Shown here in pieces: positions 17,074 to 30,287 of a stretch of DNA of 55,620 bases. Every line of letters begins with the position of its first letter. The first letter of the stretch is position 1. A program made the translations under genes and the position numbers. The stretch comes from Chloroflexota bacterium. Lineage in GTDB: Bacteria; Chloroflexota; Anaerolineae; Promineifilales; Promineifilaceae. The notes beneath the pieces were generated by a model. That model saw only the letters and a list, made by a program, of their open reading frames with translations. It did not search any database and was not told the DNA's origin. The stretch is taken from contig JAGNBF010000035.1 of the NCBI GenBank assembly GCA_018004935.1, positions 9,335 through 64,954 on the forward strand, read 5' to 3'.

Positions 17074-17352
17074 TTAAACTTCAACAAATCCATAGATTAC
17101 AAACAAAAATCCCATAACCCAGAGGGGAAACGCCAGCCAGCCCCCATTTTGGGGAGCTAACCAGCGTCCCCAAAATCTAGCCGTTTTTTGTGTGCGATAG
17201 CGCAAAGTGATATCTATCAGTAACATCAAAATACCAGCGACAACGGTCATTACCGTTTTGTCATCCCCTTGCCCGGCGATGAGGCCAATGACATACCCCA
17301 AGCCAAAACTCACAGCAGTAATGATAAGACCAAGAATGTTAAGTCGGAACAT
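17074..17352 (-). CDS. Small membrane protein
   Basis: The 92-residue protein has two hydrophobic segments at about 6-26 and 35-49, a basic middle (RYRTQKTARFWGRW) and a third hydrophobic segment at the C-terminus. A strong Shine-Dalgarno, AAGGAGA seven bases before ATG, supports it as a real gene. It lies 18 bases before purL on the same strand and is probably in the same transcript. I do not recognise the family. A link to purine synthesis would be guesswork. Confidence 0.75.
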   Translation of the reverse strand: MFRLNILGLIITAVSFGLGYVIGLIAGQGDDKTVMTVVAGILMLLIDITLRYRTQKTARFWGRWLAPQNGGWLAFPLWVMGFLFVIYGFVEV

Positions 17353-17683
17353 GAATTGTGTCTCCTTTTGACTGATGAGTATGCAATCATCTGGACAAAT
17401 CGAGCCGATTATAGCGCAGAATTCCCTTGTTTTGTCTCCATGACGTTCAGCATTAAGGAGAGATGCCCTTTATCACTATAATGACTGACTAAATTGTTTT
17501 ATTGTATCTATTGCCATTGTTGCCAATGGTTCAGGTATTCGTCTTCATGCTTCATCTTCCCCAGGAAACCATATAAATAGGCTTGACCAACAGGAATGGA
17601 AAGCTGGGCACTTGTAGAAAGGTTGGATGACGCTGGGAAAGTCAGCGCTTCGCACCTGGTCTTATAGGCAAAGGAGTTAGTTT
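17353..17683. other. Divergent intergenic region
   Basis: The stretch separates the minus-strand purL unit from the small plus-strand gene. Apart from the two Shine-Dalgarno sites at its ends, I see no strong repeat or structured element. Confidence 0.4.
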
Positions 17684-17911
17684 ATGTCAGCAACACAATG
17701 GGTAACGGTTAAAAGTAAATTTTGTGAACTCATTCAACAAGAGGCAGAACTGCAAGAACTCCGTGTTTACACCGAAAACGATTTTCTTGATCAGACCAGC
17801 TATCGGGTACTGGCTGAGCGATGTACAGTGGATGTAGCGTGTAATCTGGCTGGCTGTTCTTGCAAATGGGCGTATACCAATCCCACCATGGATCAGATGG
17901 AATTGCCCTGA
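17684..17911 (+). CDS. Small cysteine-rich protein of unknown function
   Basis: The 75-residue protein has a clear Shine-Dalgarno (AAAGGAG, eight bases before ATG) and five cysteines, one near residue 13 and four grouped near the end in CTVDVACNLAGCSCKW. The cluster could bind zinc or an iron-sulfur centre. The first half is probably helical with many Glu/Gln residues. No family is recognised. It stands alone, followed by repeat DNA. Confidence 0.65.
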   Translation: MSATQWVTVKSKFCELIQQEAELQELRVYTENDFLDQTSYRVLAERCTVDVACNLAGCSCKWAYTNPTMDQMELP

Positions 17912-17944
17912 GTTTCAGAACGACCTAAGTTAGTAACTGTCCAA

Positions 17945-18182
17945 AAATGACCTGGGTGGCTCGGTCTCTCGACTGTGCCACCGTGTGTCCCCCATCGTGC
18001 CGCCATCCCCGCAACTATACTGCCAAAGGGCATAATCTGACATTTTCCCGCCATGTTGCCATGTCACCACGTCGGGTATATCCGAGGCCACCCCTGGCCC
18101 GCCCCGGTGGGTCTTTAACCCAACTACCCAGGCTATGGCCGCAAACAAACAGTCACTTTATGACCGGGGTAAGTATATCTCC
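17945..18182. repeat. Intergenic repeats and palindrome upstream of the radical SAM gene
   Basis: A hairpin of family A type (GGTGGC-T-CGGTC ... GACTG-T-GCCACC, 17953-17980) comes first. Then follow the block AAAGGGCATAATCTGACA (18026) and GTCACTTTATGACCGGGG (18150), both shared with the pilin upstream regions. No gene is visible in 17912-18219. Confidence 0.65.
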
Positions 18183-18184
18183 TA

Positions 18185-18213
18185 TTGTGATGACTGAACT
18201 TATGTTCTATAAT
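18185..18213 (+). promoter_or_regulatory. Promoter, probably giving a leaderless mRNA
   Basis: TTGTGA at 18185-18190, a 17-base spacer and a perfect TATAAT at 18208-18213. Only six bases separate the -10 box from ATG 18220, so transcription should start at or next to the start codon. Confidence 0.7.
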
Positions 18214-18219
18214 TGATCC

Positions 18220-19401
18220 ATGGATACTGTGCTCAAATTGCAGGATATAGCCCTCAATATGCACCTGGAACCGGCTGAGGAAGTGCAAACCATGCCCACG
18301 GTTGCTCCATGTGGCCAGGTAGTGCCCAGAGAGCGTCAACCACAAAAAGAGTTAGGGATTTTCCATGCGGCCGCGGGCGGACGTACCGTCCCCATCCTCA
18401 AAACAATGCTCACAACCGCCTGTGAGCGTAACTGCAACTACTGCCCTTTTCGTGCAGGACGCAACAGCTACCGCCGCACAACTGTCAAACCAGAAGAAAT
18501 GGCCAAAGTTACCATGGATATGGCCCGTGCGGGCCTTATTCGTGGACTATTCCTGAGTTCCGGCATCATCGGGGGAGGGAGCAAGACCCAAGATCGTCTC
18601 ATCCAAACAATAGAACTCCTGCGCCACAAATATGGGTTTCGTGGCTATATTCACTTAAAGATTATGCCCGGAGCCGAACAAGCCCAGGTAGAACGGGCGG
18701 CGCAATTGGCTGACCGACTCTCCATCAATCTGGAAGCACCCAATGATAAACGTCTTCACCTCTTGGCTCCCATGAAACAATTTGGCGAAGAATTGGTGCG
18801 GCCACTCCAATGGGTTCAACATCTGCGAACCAGCCAAAATCCTGACCAGACCTGGAACGGCAAATGGCCTTCCACCGTTACCCAGTTCGTGGTCGGAGCA
18901 GTGGGGGAGTCGGATGTTGAGATTCTCAGTACCTCAGAGCACCTTTACCACCATGAGCGGCTTACCCGCACCTACTTCTCCGCTTTCAGCCCCATCGCAG
19001 ACACCCCTTTGGAGAATGTCGCGGCCGCGTCCCCTCTCCGCGAGCACCGTCTATACCAGGCATCCTTCCTCTTCCGCGATTACGGCTTCACCCTGGAAGA
19101 AATGCCTTTCAACAATGAAGGATTCCTCCCCCTGGACGAAGATCCTAAACTGGCCTGGGCTAAACTTAACCTGTTTGAGTCACCCGTGGAATTAAATCGG
19201 GCCTCACGAGATGAATTACTCCGAGTTCCCGGCATCGGCCCCAAGAGTGCCGCAACCATCATCACGGCGCGGCGCAAAGGGACCCTTCGCGACTTGCGAG
19301 ATCTGCAACAAATCGGGGTGCGAACCGGACGGCTGGAAAATTATGTGACGTTGGCTGGTTCGCGGCCGCGCCGCCTCATCCAAACAAGTTTCAACATTTG
19401 A
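18220..19401 (+). CDS. Radical SAM protein with helix-hairpin-helix, putative DNA modification/repair
   Basis: The 393-residue protein has the radical SAM cysteine triad CERNCNYC (Cys68, 72, 75), binding a 4Fe-4S cluster that splits S-adenosylmethionine. The C-terminal helix-hairpin-helix ELLRVPGIGPKSAATII (about 335-352) suggests contact with DNA. This pairing defines a family predicted to act in DNA modification or repair, usually beside a uracil-DNA glycosylase-like gene; no such partner is present here. There is no Shine-Dalgarno, in keeping with the leaderless promoter directly upstream. It contains three HIP octamers and runs alone. Confidence 0.9.
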   Translation: MDTVLKLQDIALNMHLEPAEEVQTMPTVAPCGQVVPRERQPQKELGIFHAAAGGRTVPILKTMLTTACERNCNYCPFRAGRNSYRRTTVKPEEMAKVTMDMARAGLIRGLFLSSGIIGGGSKTQDRLIQTIELLRHKYGFRGYIHLKIMPGAEQAQVERAAQLADRLSINLEAPNDKRLHLLAPMKQFGEELVRPLQWVQHLRTSQNPDQTWNGKWPSTVTQFVVGAVGESDVEILSTSEHLYHHERLTRTYFSAFSPIADTPLENVAAASPLREHRLYQASFLFRDYGFTLEEMPFNNEGFLPLDEDPKLAWAKLNLFESPVELNRASRDELLRVPGIGPKSAATIITARRKGTLRDLRDLQQIGVRTGRLENYVTLAGSRPRRLIQTSFNI

Positions 19402-19484
19402 GTTTATTGAAAAGGTAACTACTAAGCCGTTACCCGAGCTTGTCGAAAACAACACGGGACATTGACAAGCTCAGCCCTCGAGAG

Positions 19485-19543
19485 CTTTTGCTGTGACCGG
19501 TCTCCTGGCCGCGCCACCCAACTTAATCTTGAGCGAACCCTAA
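19485..19543 (+). repeat. Element A copy, left end missing
   Basis: GTGACCGGTCTCCTGGCCGCGCCAC hairpin region with right end GAGCGAACCCTAAG. A GAGCTTGTCGA repeat lies just before it at about 19436. Confidence 0.7.
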
Positions 19544-19612
19544 GACATTTCTGCCTTTCCATGATCGCCTAAAATCCGTGGCTTATTTTAGTCCCCATTC
19601 AACAGGTGAAAT

Positions 19613-20524
19613 ATGAACCTAACCCCAGAAAAGTTTGCTCAAGCTGAAACCTTCATTCGTGGCCATGGTCGAGAATTAGAGCAACGATTATTTGATTTTC
19701 ATTTTAAAGGCGGTACGGCTGAGGCCGTACTGACCGCACTGAAGGTGTATCAAAATGAGGATGGTGGTTTTGGTCACGCGCTGGAACCAGATTTCCGCTT
19801 ACCCGCGTCTTCGCCAATGGCTACATCAGTGGCTTTTCAAGTGATGGACGAAGTGAACGCGGCCGCGGATCATCCCCTTGTCCAGAGCGGTATCCACTAC
19901 CTGCTCACCACCTATCAAAAAGAAGAGGGATACTGGCCCAAAACCTTCGCCGATGTCAACGATCATCCCCACGCTCCTTGGTGGCATGTCTGGACCGATA
20001 CTCCGCCCACTGAAGAAGAGTGGCCTAACCCCACCATCGAGCTGATCGGTGTTCTATATCGGTATGACACCCTCGTCCCTGCCGACTTCCTCACCCAGGT
20101 AACAGAACGAGCCTATCAAAACATACATCACCTGGCTCATATCGAAGATCGGTACAATGTACTTTGTTGGCTACGTGCTCTGGCCGCTCTCCCACTCCTC
20201 TTACGAACCCCTGCCGAAGCCAAAATCCGTCAAACCTATACCAACTGGTACCCCTTTAGCCCCGATAAACTTCATGAGCTAAACTTGTTAATGTTTGCGC
20301 CTACACCAGATTCTTTATTAGGGGAAATGTATGGAGAGGAATTGCGGCCGCAATTGGATACCCTCATTCAATCACAAAGTGGGGATGGTAGTTGGTCTCC
20401 AGCCTGGACTTGGGGGCAATATGATGAAGTGTGGCAGGTAGCCCATAAGGATTGGCAAGGGCATATTACTCTGGAAAACCTGAAAATCTTAGCCGCTTAT
20501 AACAGGCTCCACGAACGAACTTAA
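19613..20524 (+). CDS. Protein with prenyltransferase/terpenoid-cyclase-like toroid repeats
   Basis: The 303-residue protein contains the Q-x-x-D-G-x-W/F-type motifs of alpha/alpha toroid folds: YQNEDGGFGHALEPDF near residue 46 and QSQSGDGSWSPAW near 260, plus YLLTTYQKEEGYW between. Squalene cyclases and prenyltransferase beta subunits share this fold, but the catalytic DxDD of cyclases is not seen. I therefore call only the fold. It is cytosolic by composition and has no signal peptide. It is the last gene before the rRNA operon and is probably transcribed alone. Confidence 0.75.
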   Translation: MNLTPEKFAQAETFIRGHGRELEQRLFDFHFKGGTAEAVLTALKVYQNEDGGFGHALEPDFRLPASSPMATSVAFQVMDEVNAAADHPLVQSGIHYLLTTYQKEEGYWPKTFADVNDHPHAPWWHVWTDTPPTEEEWPNPTIELIGVLYRYDTLVPADFLTQVTERAYQNIHHLAHIEDRYNVLCWLRALAALPLLLRTPAEAKIRQTYTNWYPFSPDKLHELNLLMFAPTPDSLLGEMYGEELRPQLDTLIQSQSGDGSWSPAWTWGQYDEVWQVAHKDWQGHITLENLKILAAYNRLHERT

Positions 20525-20554
20525 GAACTGCGAAAAATTCCCGTAAAAAAGGTC

Positions 20555-20583
20555 TTGACAGGAAACACGAAAACATATATTAT
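20555..20583 (+). promoter_or_regulatory. Candidate distal rRNA promoter
   Basis: TTGACA at 20555-20560, 17-base spacer, TATTAT at 20578-20583. It lies about 270 bases before the 16S gene. Confidence 0.5.
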
Positions 20584-20711
20584 TCCTCTTCGCTACGCCT
20601 GACACGGCAAAGCGACTTAAAAACAGGATAACAACAGGCAGAAAACTATAGCCTATACTTTTTAAAAAAATCGTCACTTTAAACAAAAGAAAACGAATTT
20701 TAAAAAAGTAT

Positions 20712-20739
20712 TTGACAAAGAAAAAAAGTGTGCTATACT
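20712..20739 (+). promoter_or_regulatory. Main rRNA operon promoter
   Basis: Perfect TTGACA at 20712-20717 and TATACT at 20734-20739 with a 16-base spacer, in AT-rich DNA about 115 bases before the 16S gene. Confidence 0.8.
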
Positions 20740-20854
20740 TCTGAACTTGTGACCTGCGGACTTTAACAACTAAAAAGTGGTAAAAATAGATAATTTCTTG
20801 GGCCTCAATTTCTAAGAAAAAGTAGTCCGTAAAACTACGGATATCAAATCTTCT

Positions 20855-22354
<1,500 letters not shown>

Positions 22355-22444
22355 TACAGAGTTTTGACGAGCCGCGAGGCTAGTCGAACGGGTTCAAGAA
22401 AACTATTTTTGCCACTTTTTAGTTGTTAAGGTTTGGGTAGACAA

Positions 22445-22518
22445 GGGCCTGTAGCTCAGCTGGTTAGAGCGTTCCTCTGATAAGGGAGAGGTCGTTGGTT
22501 CGAGTCCAACCAGGCCCA
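22445..22518 (+). tRNA. tRNA-Ile (GAT)
   Basis: Acceptor GGGCCTG pairs with CAGGCCC, the anticodon loop is CTGATAA, and the T arm is GGTTCGAGTCC. It lies in the usual place in the 16S-23S spacer. The CCA end is not encoded. Confidence 0.96.
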
Positions 22519-22530
22519 TCTCTCAATTTA

Positions 22531-22606
22531 GGGGATGTAGCTCAGTTGGGAGAGCGCCGCCTTTGCACGGCGGAAGTCAGGAGTTCGAGTCTCCTCATCT
22601 CCACCA
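22531..22606 (+). tRNA. tRNA-Ala (TGC)
   Basis: Acceptor GGGGATG pairs with CATCTCC (one G-T pair), the anticodon is TGC in TTTGCAC, and CCA is encoded. It is 12 bases from tRNA-Ile. The rest of the spacer to 22925 shows no further gene. Confidence 0.96.
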
Positions 22607-22925
22607 ATGTCATTAACAGTCGTACGAGAAGGATAGCCGTCAGTGCAATTACTTCCCCCTTAGATACAATAATTTTTGGTACGAGTGCCCTCTTTTGAGC
22701 TTGGCAACGTGCCAGGCTTTTTTGTTGTAGGGGAAACTGGTTTCTTGGGAAGTTGGCCTGTGTTTCTTACTTCCAGGTAAGCAATACAGGCTAGTGTCCT
22801 GGGATATTAACTAGTACACTGGATTTCAGCTTTGTCTGAAAGTACGTTAAAAACTGAATGAAGTATATGTAACGCGATGCATATATACACGTAATAAGAA
22901 TTCCAAATTCTCCGTATCATGTGTG

Positions 22926-25866
<2,941 letters not shown>

Positions 25867-25963
25867 TACGGAGAACTTGGCATTCTTGTTATGATGTAAT
25901 GCGTATATATACTTTGTTTAGTGTAACGGCCTTTTAGGCAACGTTAATAGTTATAAAGAAGGT

Positions 25964-26083
<120 letters not shown>

Positions 26084-26109
26084 ACCTTTTTTTATTTTCT
26101 GGCTTTTTT

Positions 26110-26151
26110 AGCGGGCACGAGATAACGCGAGTTATTTTGTGCCCGCTTTTT
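26110..26151 (+). terminator. rRNA operon terminator
   Basis: Stem AGCGGGCAC / GTGCCCGCT with an inner ATAAC/GTTAT stem, followed by five T. Confidence 0.9.
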
Positions 26152-26188
26152 GTTTGGCGTAGTGGTGGTATTGGGATGGGGTGGAATT

Positions 26189-27439
26189 TTGCTAAAAGAG
26201 TATGGATTGTTGTTGCGGGGGAATGCAGATTATCGCTATTTGTGGTTAGCGGCGGTGATCAGTAATTTAGGGGATTGGTTTAATTTGCTGGCCGCGGCCG
26301 CGTTTATTTCTCGTTTGGATGGTACAGGTAAAGCGTTCAGTTTTTTGTTGTTGGCCCGTTTTTTGCCGTTGTTTGTGTTTACGCCCATTAGTGGGGTATT
26401 GGCTGACCGCTTTGATCGCCGTTATTTGATGATTGTGGCTGATGTGATGCGTGCTGTAACGGTGACTGGTTTTTTGTTGGTGCGTACGGAACAGCATATA
26501 TGGTTGTTTTATGTCCTTACAATAATTCAATTTGCTTTGAGTGCTTTGTTTACACCGGCGCGGACTGCTGTGCTCTCTAATGTAGTGGCTCCAAAGGATT
26601 TGGTGGCGGCGAACGGATTGGATGGACTTACATGGAGTACGATGTTGTTTGTGGGGGCGTTGTTGGGTGGTGTGGCCGCGGCCGCGCTAGGGACTTCTGC
26701 TGCTTTTCTCCTGGATGCGCTAACATTTTTGTTGTCGGCCTGGTTTGTGGGGCGGATTAGTCAGGGGGGCGGAAGGCAACTGCGTGAGGTTGGCAATCGT
26801 CAGCAGAAGGTTCGTTTTGTAGACGGGATGCGTTATTTGTGGAGTGTGCCGTTTATTTTGGTGCTTGTGTTGGTCAAAGCGGGTGGTTCATTGGTGTGGG
26901 GGGCAATTAATGTGTTGGAAATTCCTTTGGCGGAGCAAATTTTTCCGTTGGGGGATGATGGTACGTTGACGTTGGCGTTGATTTATGCGGTTGCGGGTTT
27001 GGGGACAGGGTTTGGACCGTTGTTTGTGCGACGATGGTTAGGGGATGCTTCTCATCGGGTGCTGTGGGGAATTAGTTTGGGGTTTGTGTTAATGATGGTG
27101 GGGATTGTGGGGTTAGGTGTGGCCGCTAACCTGCCGCTTGTTTTTTTGTTTACGTTAATCCGCACGGTGGGGGGTGGGGTTATCTGGGTGTTTTCGGGGG
27201 CGTTGTTACAACAGATGGTGCCGAATGAGGTCCGGGGGCGCGTTTTTGCGTTTGAATTTGCCGCTCTTACACTCACTCAATCTATTTCGACGTTATGGGC
27301 GGGGGTGGCCCAGGATGATTTGGGGTGGGGGGTGCAGAGTGCTATTTTGAACATGGGTTTGGTGGCGGCCGCGATGGCTCTGTTGTGGTTTTTATTTCAT
27401 GCGTATATGGGGTCGCGGCCGCGAGTGGGAAATTTTTAA
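26189..27439 (+). CDS. Major facilitator superfamily transporter
   Basis: The protein of about 416 residues has around twelve hydrophobic segments and the MFS loop 2-3 signature GVLADRFDRRYLM. The opening YRYLWLAAVISNLGDWF and PARTAVLSNVV resemble the MFS_3/enterobactin-exporter and macrolide-efflux group, so it is probably a drug or small-molecule exporter. The start is uncertain: the frame is open from 26150, inside the rRNA terminator, and has no ATG; I chose TTG 26189 shortly after GGGGTGGA. GTG 26162 is an alternative. Four HIP octamers give Ala-Ala-Ala or Arg-Pro-Arg. Confidence 0.85.
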   Translation: MLKEYGLLLRGNADYRYLWLAAVISNLGDWFNLLAAAAFISRLDGTGKAFSFLLLARFLPLFVFTPISGVLADRFDRRYLMIVADVMRAVTVTGFLLVRTEQHIWLFYVLTIIQFALSALFTPARTAVLSNVVAPKDLVAANGLDGLTWSTMLFVGALLGGVAAAALGTSAAFLLDALTFLLSAWFVGRISQGGGRQLREVGNRQQKVRFVDGMRYLWSVPFILVLVLVKAGGSLVWGAINVLEIPLAEQIFPLGDDGTLTLALIYAVAGLGTGFGPLFVRRWLGDASHRVLWGISLGFVLMMVGIVGLGVAANLPLVFLFTLIRTVGGGVIWVFSGALLQQMVPNEVRGRVFAFEFAALTLTQSISTLWAGVAQDDLGWGVQSAILNMGLVAAAMALLWFLFHAYMGSRPRVGNF

Positions 27440-27537
27440 GTGGGTGAAAATAGTGGTCTATGGGGTAGCTCTGGCACCCTATTGGGTTGTATTAGCAAAT
27501 TGGGAAAGAGACTGATTGAGGTTCGCGGCCGCATTCT

Positions 27538-28194
27538 TTATCTCTGCCCTTCCCATTCCGCAAAAAATTGAGTCAAAAATTGCTCCATGAAGGCGTGGCG
27601 CTCTTCAGCCAGGTGGCGGGCGGCAGGCGTGTTCATGCGTTCTTTGAGTAAGAGCAGTTTTTCGTAAAAATGATTGATGGTAGGGGCCTGACTGTTCTGG
27701 TAGGCGGAAAAACTGTGATGTTCTGTAGGATGAATGGCTGGATCGTAGAGAAGTCGCCCCTTGTGACCGCCATAGGCAAAAGCTCGTGCAATGCCAATGG
27801 CCCCAATAGCATCCAGGCGATCGGCATCCTGAACAATCATGCCTTCTCGTGTGCGCATTGGAGTAGAGACGCCGCTTCCTTTGAATGATAGGTCAGCGAT
27901 AATTTCGCTTATGTGACTGATGGTGTTTTCCGCCACTCCCAGCGGAGTCAACCAGGCCCGGGCCAGGCGTGGGCCAACAGTGGTATCCCCGTGATGAAAT
28001 TTGTGGTCGCCAATATCGTGCAATAGTGCCGCTAACTCAACGACAAAGGTGTCTATATTTTCTTGACGGCATAGTGACCGGGCATTTTGGTACACCCGAT
28101 AGATGTGCCACCAATCATGGCCACTACCTTCACCACTGAGTTTCTCTTTTACATACTGTTCTGTTTGTGCGAGAATTTCTGCCTGGTTGATCAT
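27538..28194 (-). CDS. HD-domain phosphohydrolase
   Basis: The 218-residue protein has the metal-binding pattern of HD hydrolases: HDWWHIYRV (about residues 28-36), ALLHDIGDHKF (HD pair about 55) and IVQDADRLDAIGAIGIARAF (later aspartate). It resembles the YedJ/PF01966 group of uncertain substrate, often a nucleotide phosphohydrolase. ATG 28194 with GAGG seven bases before is favoured over TTG 28209. It is convergent with the MFS gene and is preceded by a MITE-like element. Confidence 0.88.
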   Translation of the reverse strand: MINQAEILAQTEQYVKEKLSGEGSGHDWWHIYRVYQNARSLCRQENIDTFVVELAALLHDIGDHKFHHGDTTVGPRLARAWLTPLGVAENTISHISEIIADLSFKGSGVSTPMRTREGMIVQDADRLDAIGAIGIARAFAYGGHKGRLLYDPAIHPTEHHSFSAYQNSQAPTINHFYEKLLLLKERMNTPAARHLAEERHAFMEQFLTQFFAEWEGQR

Positions 28195-28225
28195 GTTACC
28201 TCTACCCAATTCCTAACCTGGACAA

Positions 28226-28383
28226 GTAAGCGTTCAGTCATATAAATTCATCCACCAGACCTGCTCGGTCGTAAAACGACCGGGCTATGGTTACAAAGGC
28301 CGCTGGCCTGGGGTTTTAGCTCGCAGGGCTTCGTATGGTTAGCCCGATGGTCAAACCACCGGGCGGGATAACTGAATGCTTAC
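28226..28383 (-). repeat. MITE-like element B, inverted copy
   Basis: Ends GTAAGCGTTCAGTCATATA and TAACTGAATGCTTAC, inner GGTCGTAAAACGACC hairpin and GGCCGCTGGCC. It fills most of the space between the HD gene and the asparaginase gene (28195-28527). Confidence 0.82.
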
Positions 28384-28527
28384 CCGGGACAAGCCAGAAC
28401 TAATAAGGTTTTTGCCATGAATGTCACGAATTATCACAAATGAGAAAATAATTCGTGTCCTTTATGGTTGAATAGCCTGGAAAGACCAGGCAATGTCTTG
28501 GATTGCATTGTATAAGGAATACCTGCG

Positions 28528-29550
28528 ATGCCCAAACCACGTGTTTTTATTGCCTATACTGGGGGAACTATTGGCATGAAAAAATCGCCCGAGGGTTTTG
28601 TGCCTGCTCCAGGGTATCTGGCACAGCGGATGGAAGCGATGCCGGAATTTCAGCGGGATGAGATGCCGGATTATACCATTCAGGAGTATGCGCCTTTATT
28701 GGATTCGTCGAATATGTCGCCGGTGGAGTGGGGGAAGATAGCGGGGGATGTGGTACGGCATTATGATGATTATGATGGGTTTATCATTATACATGGCACT
28801 GACACGATGGCTTACACAGCGTCGGCGTTGTCGTTTATGTTGGAGAGTTTAGGGAAGCCGGTCATTTTGACCGGATCGCAGATTCCACTGGTTGAGGTGC
28901 GTAGTGATGCGCGAGAAAATTTGATTACGGCGATGATGTTGGCGGCCCGGTTTGAGGTTCCCGAGGTGTGCATTTATATGAATGGGCGACTTCTGCGGGG
29001 TAATCGGGCGCAGAAGGTGAACGCGATGGGGTTTGATGCTTTTGATTCGCCTAACTTTCCGGCGTTGGGGCAGGTGGGGGTGCAGATTGAGGTTAATTGG
29101 CCGTTGGTTTTACCGGCTTCACCTTTTCCTTGCCGTTGGCAGGCCGTGCGGCCGCAAATCAGCCTGGCCTGTCTTCGTTTGATTCCCGGCATTACGGCCG
29201 CATTTGTGCGACGATTGCTGGAGCCACCGTTGCAGGGGTTAGTATTGGAAACGTATGGGGCGGGTAATGCTCCTAGTGATAATGCTGAGTTACTCCGCGC
29301 TCTGGCAGAGGCCAATGAACGGGGTATGGTAATTGTGAATTGTACACAATGTAGGCGGGGAAATGTGGATATGGCTGGTTATGCTACTGGTCATGCTCTG
29401 AAACAGGTAGGTGTACTCAGTGGTTATGATATGACCGCGGAAGCGGCCGTGACTAAACTATATTATTTGTTGAGTCATGATTGGAAAACTGATCGGGTAA
29501 AACGGCTCATGGAGAGTGATTTGCGCGGTGAATTGACGCGGCCGCAGTAA
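28528..29550 (+). CDS. ansA: L-asparaginase, type I
   Basis: The 340-residue enzyme hydrolyses asparagine to aspartate and ammonia. The first catalytic threonine lies in AYTGGTIGM (residues 9-17) and the second in IIHGTDTMAYTASAL (about 88-102). RSDARENLI and GFDAFDSPNFP also match the cytosolic AnsA type, and there is no signal peptide. AAGGAAT ten bases before the ATG gives a plausible ribosome site. It is followed after a few bases by a carA remnant on the other strand. Confidence 0.95.
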   Translation: MPKPRVFIAYTGGTIGMKKSPEGFVPAPGYLAQRMEAMPEFQRDEMPDYTIQEYAPLLDSSNMSPVEWGKIAGDVVRHYDDYDGFIIIHGTDTMAYTASALSFMLESLGKPVILTGSQIPLVEVRSDARENLITAMMLAARFEVPEVCIYMNGRLLRGNRAQKVNAMGFDAFDSPNFPALGQVGVQIEVNWPLVLPASPFPCRWQAVRPQISLACLRLIPGITAAFVRRLLEPPLQGLVLETYGAGNAPSDNAELLRALAEANERGMVIVNCTQCRRGNVDMAGYATGHALKQVGVLSGYDMTAEAAVTKLYYLLSHDWKTDRVKRLMESDLRGELTRPQ

Positions 29551-29555
29551 TGGGG

Positions 29556-29804
29556 TTAGTTGCCGATATTGCTCTGCATCAGGCTGATAAATTGATCAAA
29601 TAACGCATCCAAGTCATGAGGTCCTGGGGAACTTTCCGGGTGGTATTGGACGAAAAAAGCGTGATGGCGGGGTGCGATGAGACCCTCACAGCAGTTGTCG
29701 TTTAGATTGATGTGAGAGACGGTGACATCGGCGGCCAGGGTGTTGGCATTTACGGCGAAACCGTGATTGTGGCTGGAGATTTGTACGTGTTGCGTCTTTA
29801 CTCG
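29556..29804 (-). pseudogene. carA: C-terminal remnant of carbamoyl-phosphate synthase small chain
   Basis: About 82 codons on the minus strand match the last fifth of CarA: VQISSHNHGFAV, HINLNDNCCEGL and the catalytic QYHPESSPGPHD, ending in a normal stop (TAA at 29558-29556). A stop codon lies directly upstream at 29805-29807. The DNA beyond (29805-29835) reads as a CTCGCTAACTCGC-type short repeat, so the first 300 codons are missing. CarA is normally about 380 residues. This is a truncated gene, probably a product of rearrangement at a repeat; an intact carA should be elsewhere. Confidence 0.8.
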
Positions 29805-29831
29805 CTAACTCGCAGACACGCCAACTCGCCG

Positions 29832-30266
29832 CTACGAATAAGGGCCAGCATACACTGGTTCTAACGTTTCGGTCTGGGATTCGAGTTTGAGGAGTGCGGT
29901 GCTCAGGGTGTCAAAAATGGGATGGGAATCGGTTTGCCATTGGGCGTGGGTTATGATTGTACCCTGGCTGTTGGTTAAGGAAAGCTGGATGAGGGTTTCG
30001 TCGGGGATGCCGGGGCGGAGGGGTAGGGAGAGGGCGGCAAAATCGTGGTGGATGAAGAGGGCGAAGAGGGTTTGGGTCGCGGCCGCGTCCATCTGCCACA
30101 CATACCGCCGTTCCCACATGCCCCGTCCCACCAACCGGGCCACCACCTGCCCCGTTCCGGAGACGGTGATGATGCGGCCGCCCCATAACCCTTGTAAAGC
30201 GTGGAGTTGGAGCGCGGCCGCGGGCCACTCAGTTTGTTGTCCTAAAAATTGTTCTGTTTGGTTCAT
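29832..30266 (-). CDS. Hypothetical protein
   Basis: The 144-residue protein starts at ATG 30266 with AGGA and good spacing. A frame open farther upstream runs into direct-repeat DNA and is not counted. It has no membrane segment or signal. The pattern of alternating strands (GGRIITVSGTGQVVARLV, RRYVWQMD, IQLSLTNSQGTIITHAQW) suggests a beta-rich small domain. No family is recognised. Three HIP octamers are inside. Its 3' end touches the short repeat that truncates the carA remnant. Confidence 0.65.
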   Translation of the reverse strand: MNQTEQFLGQQTEWPAAALQLHALQGLWGGRIITVSGTGQVVARLVGRGMWERRYVWQMDAAATQTLFALFIHHDFAALSLPLRPGIPDETLIQLSLTNSQGTIITHAQWQTDSHPIFDTLSTALLKLESQTETLEPVYAGPYS

Positions 30267-30287
30267 TCTCATTCCTGCCAAATATCC

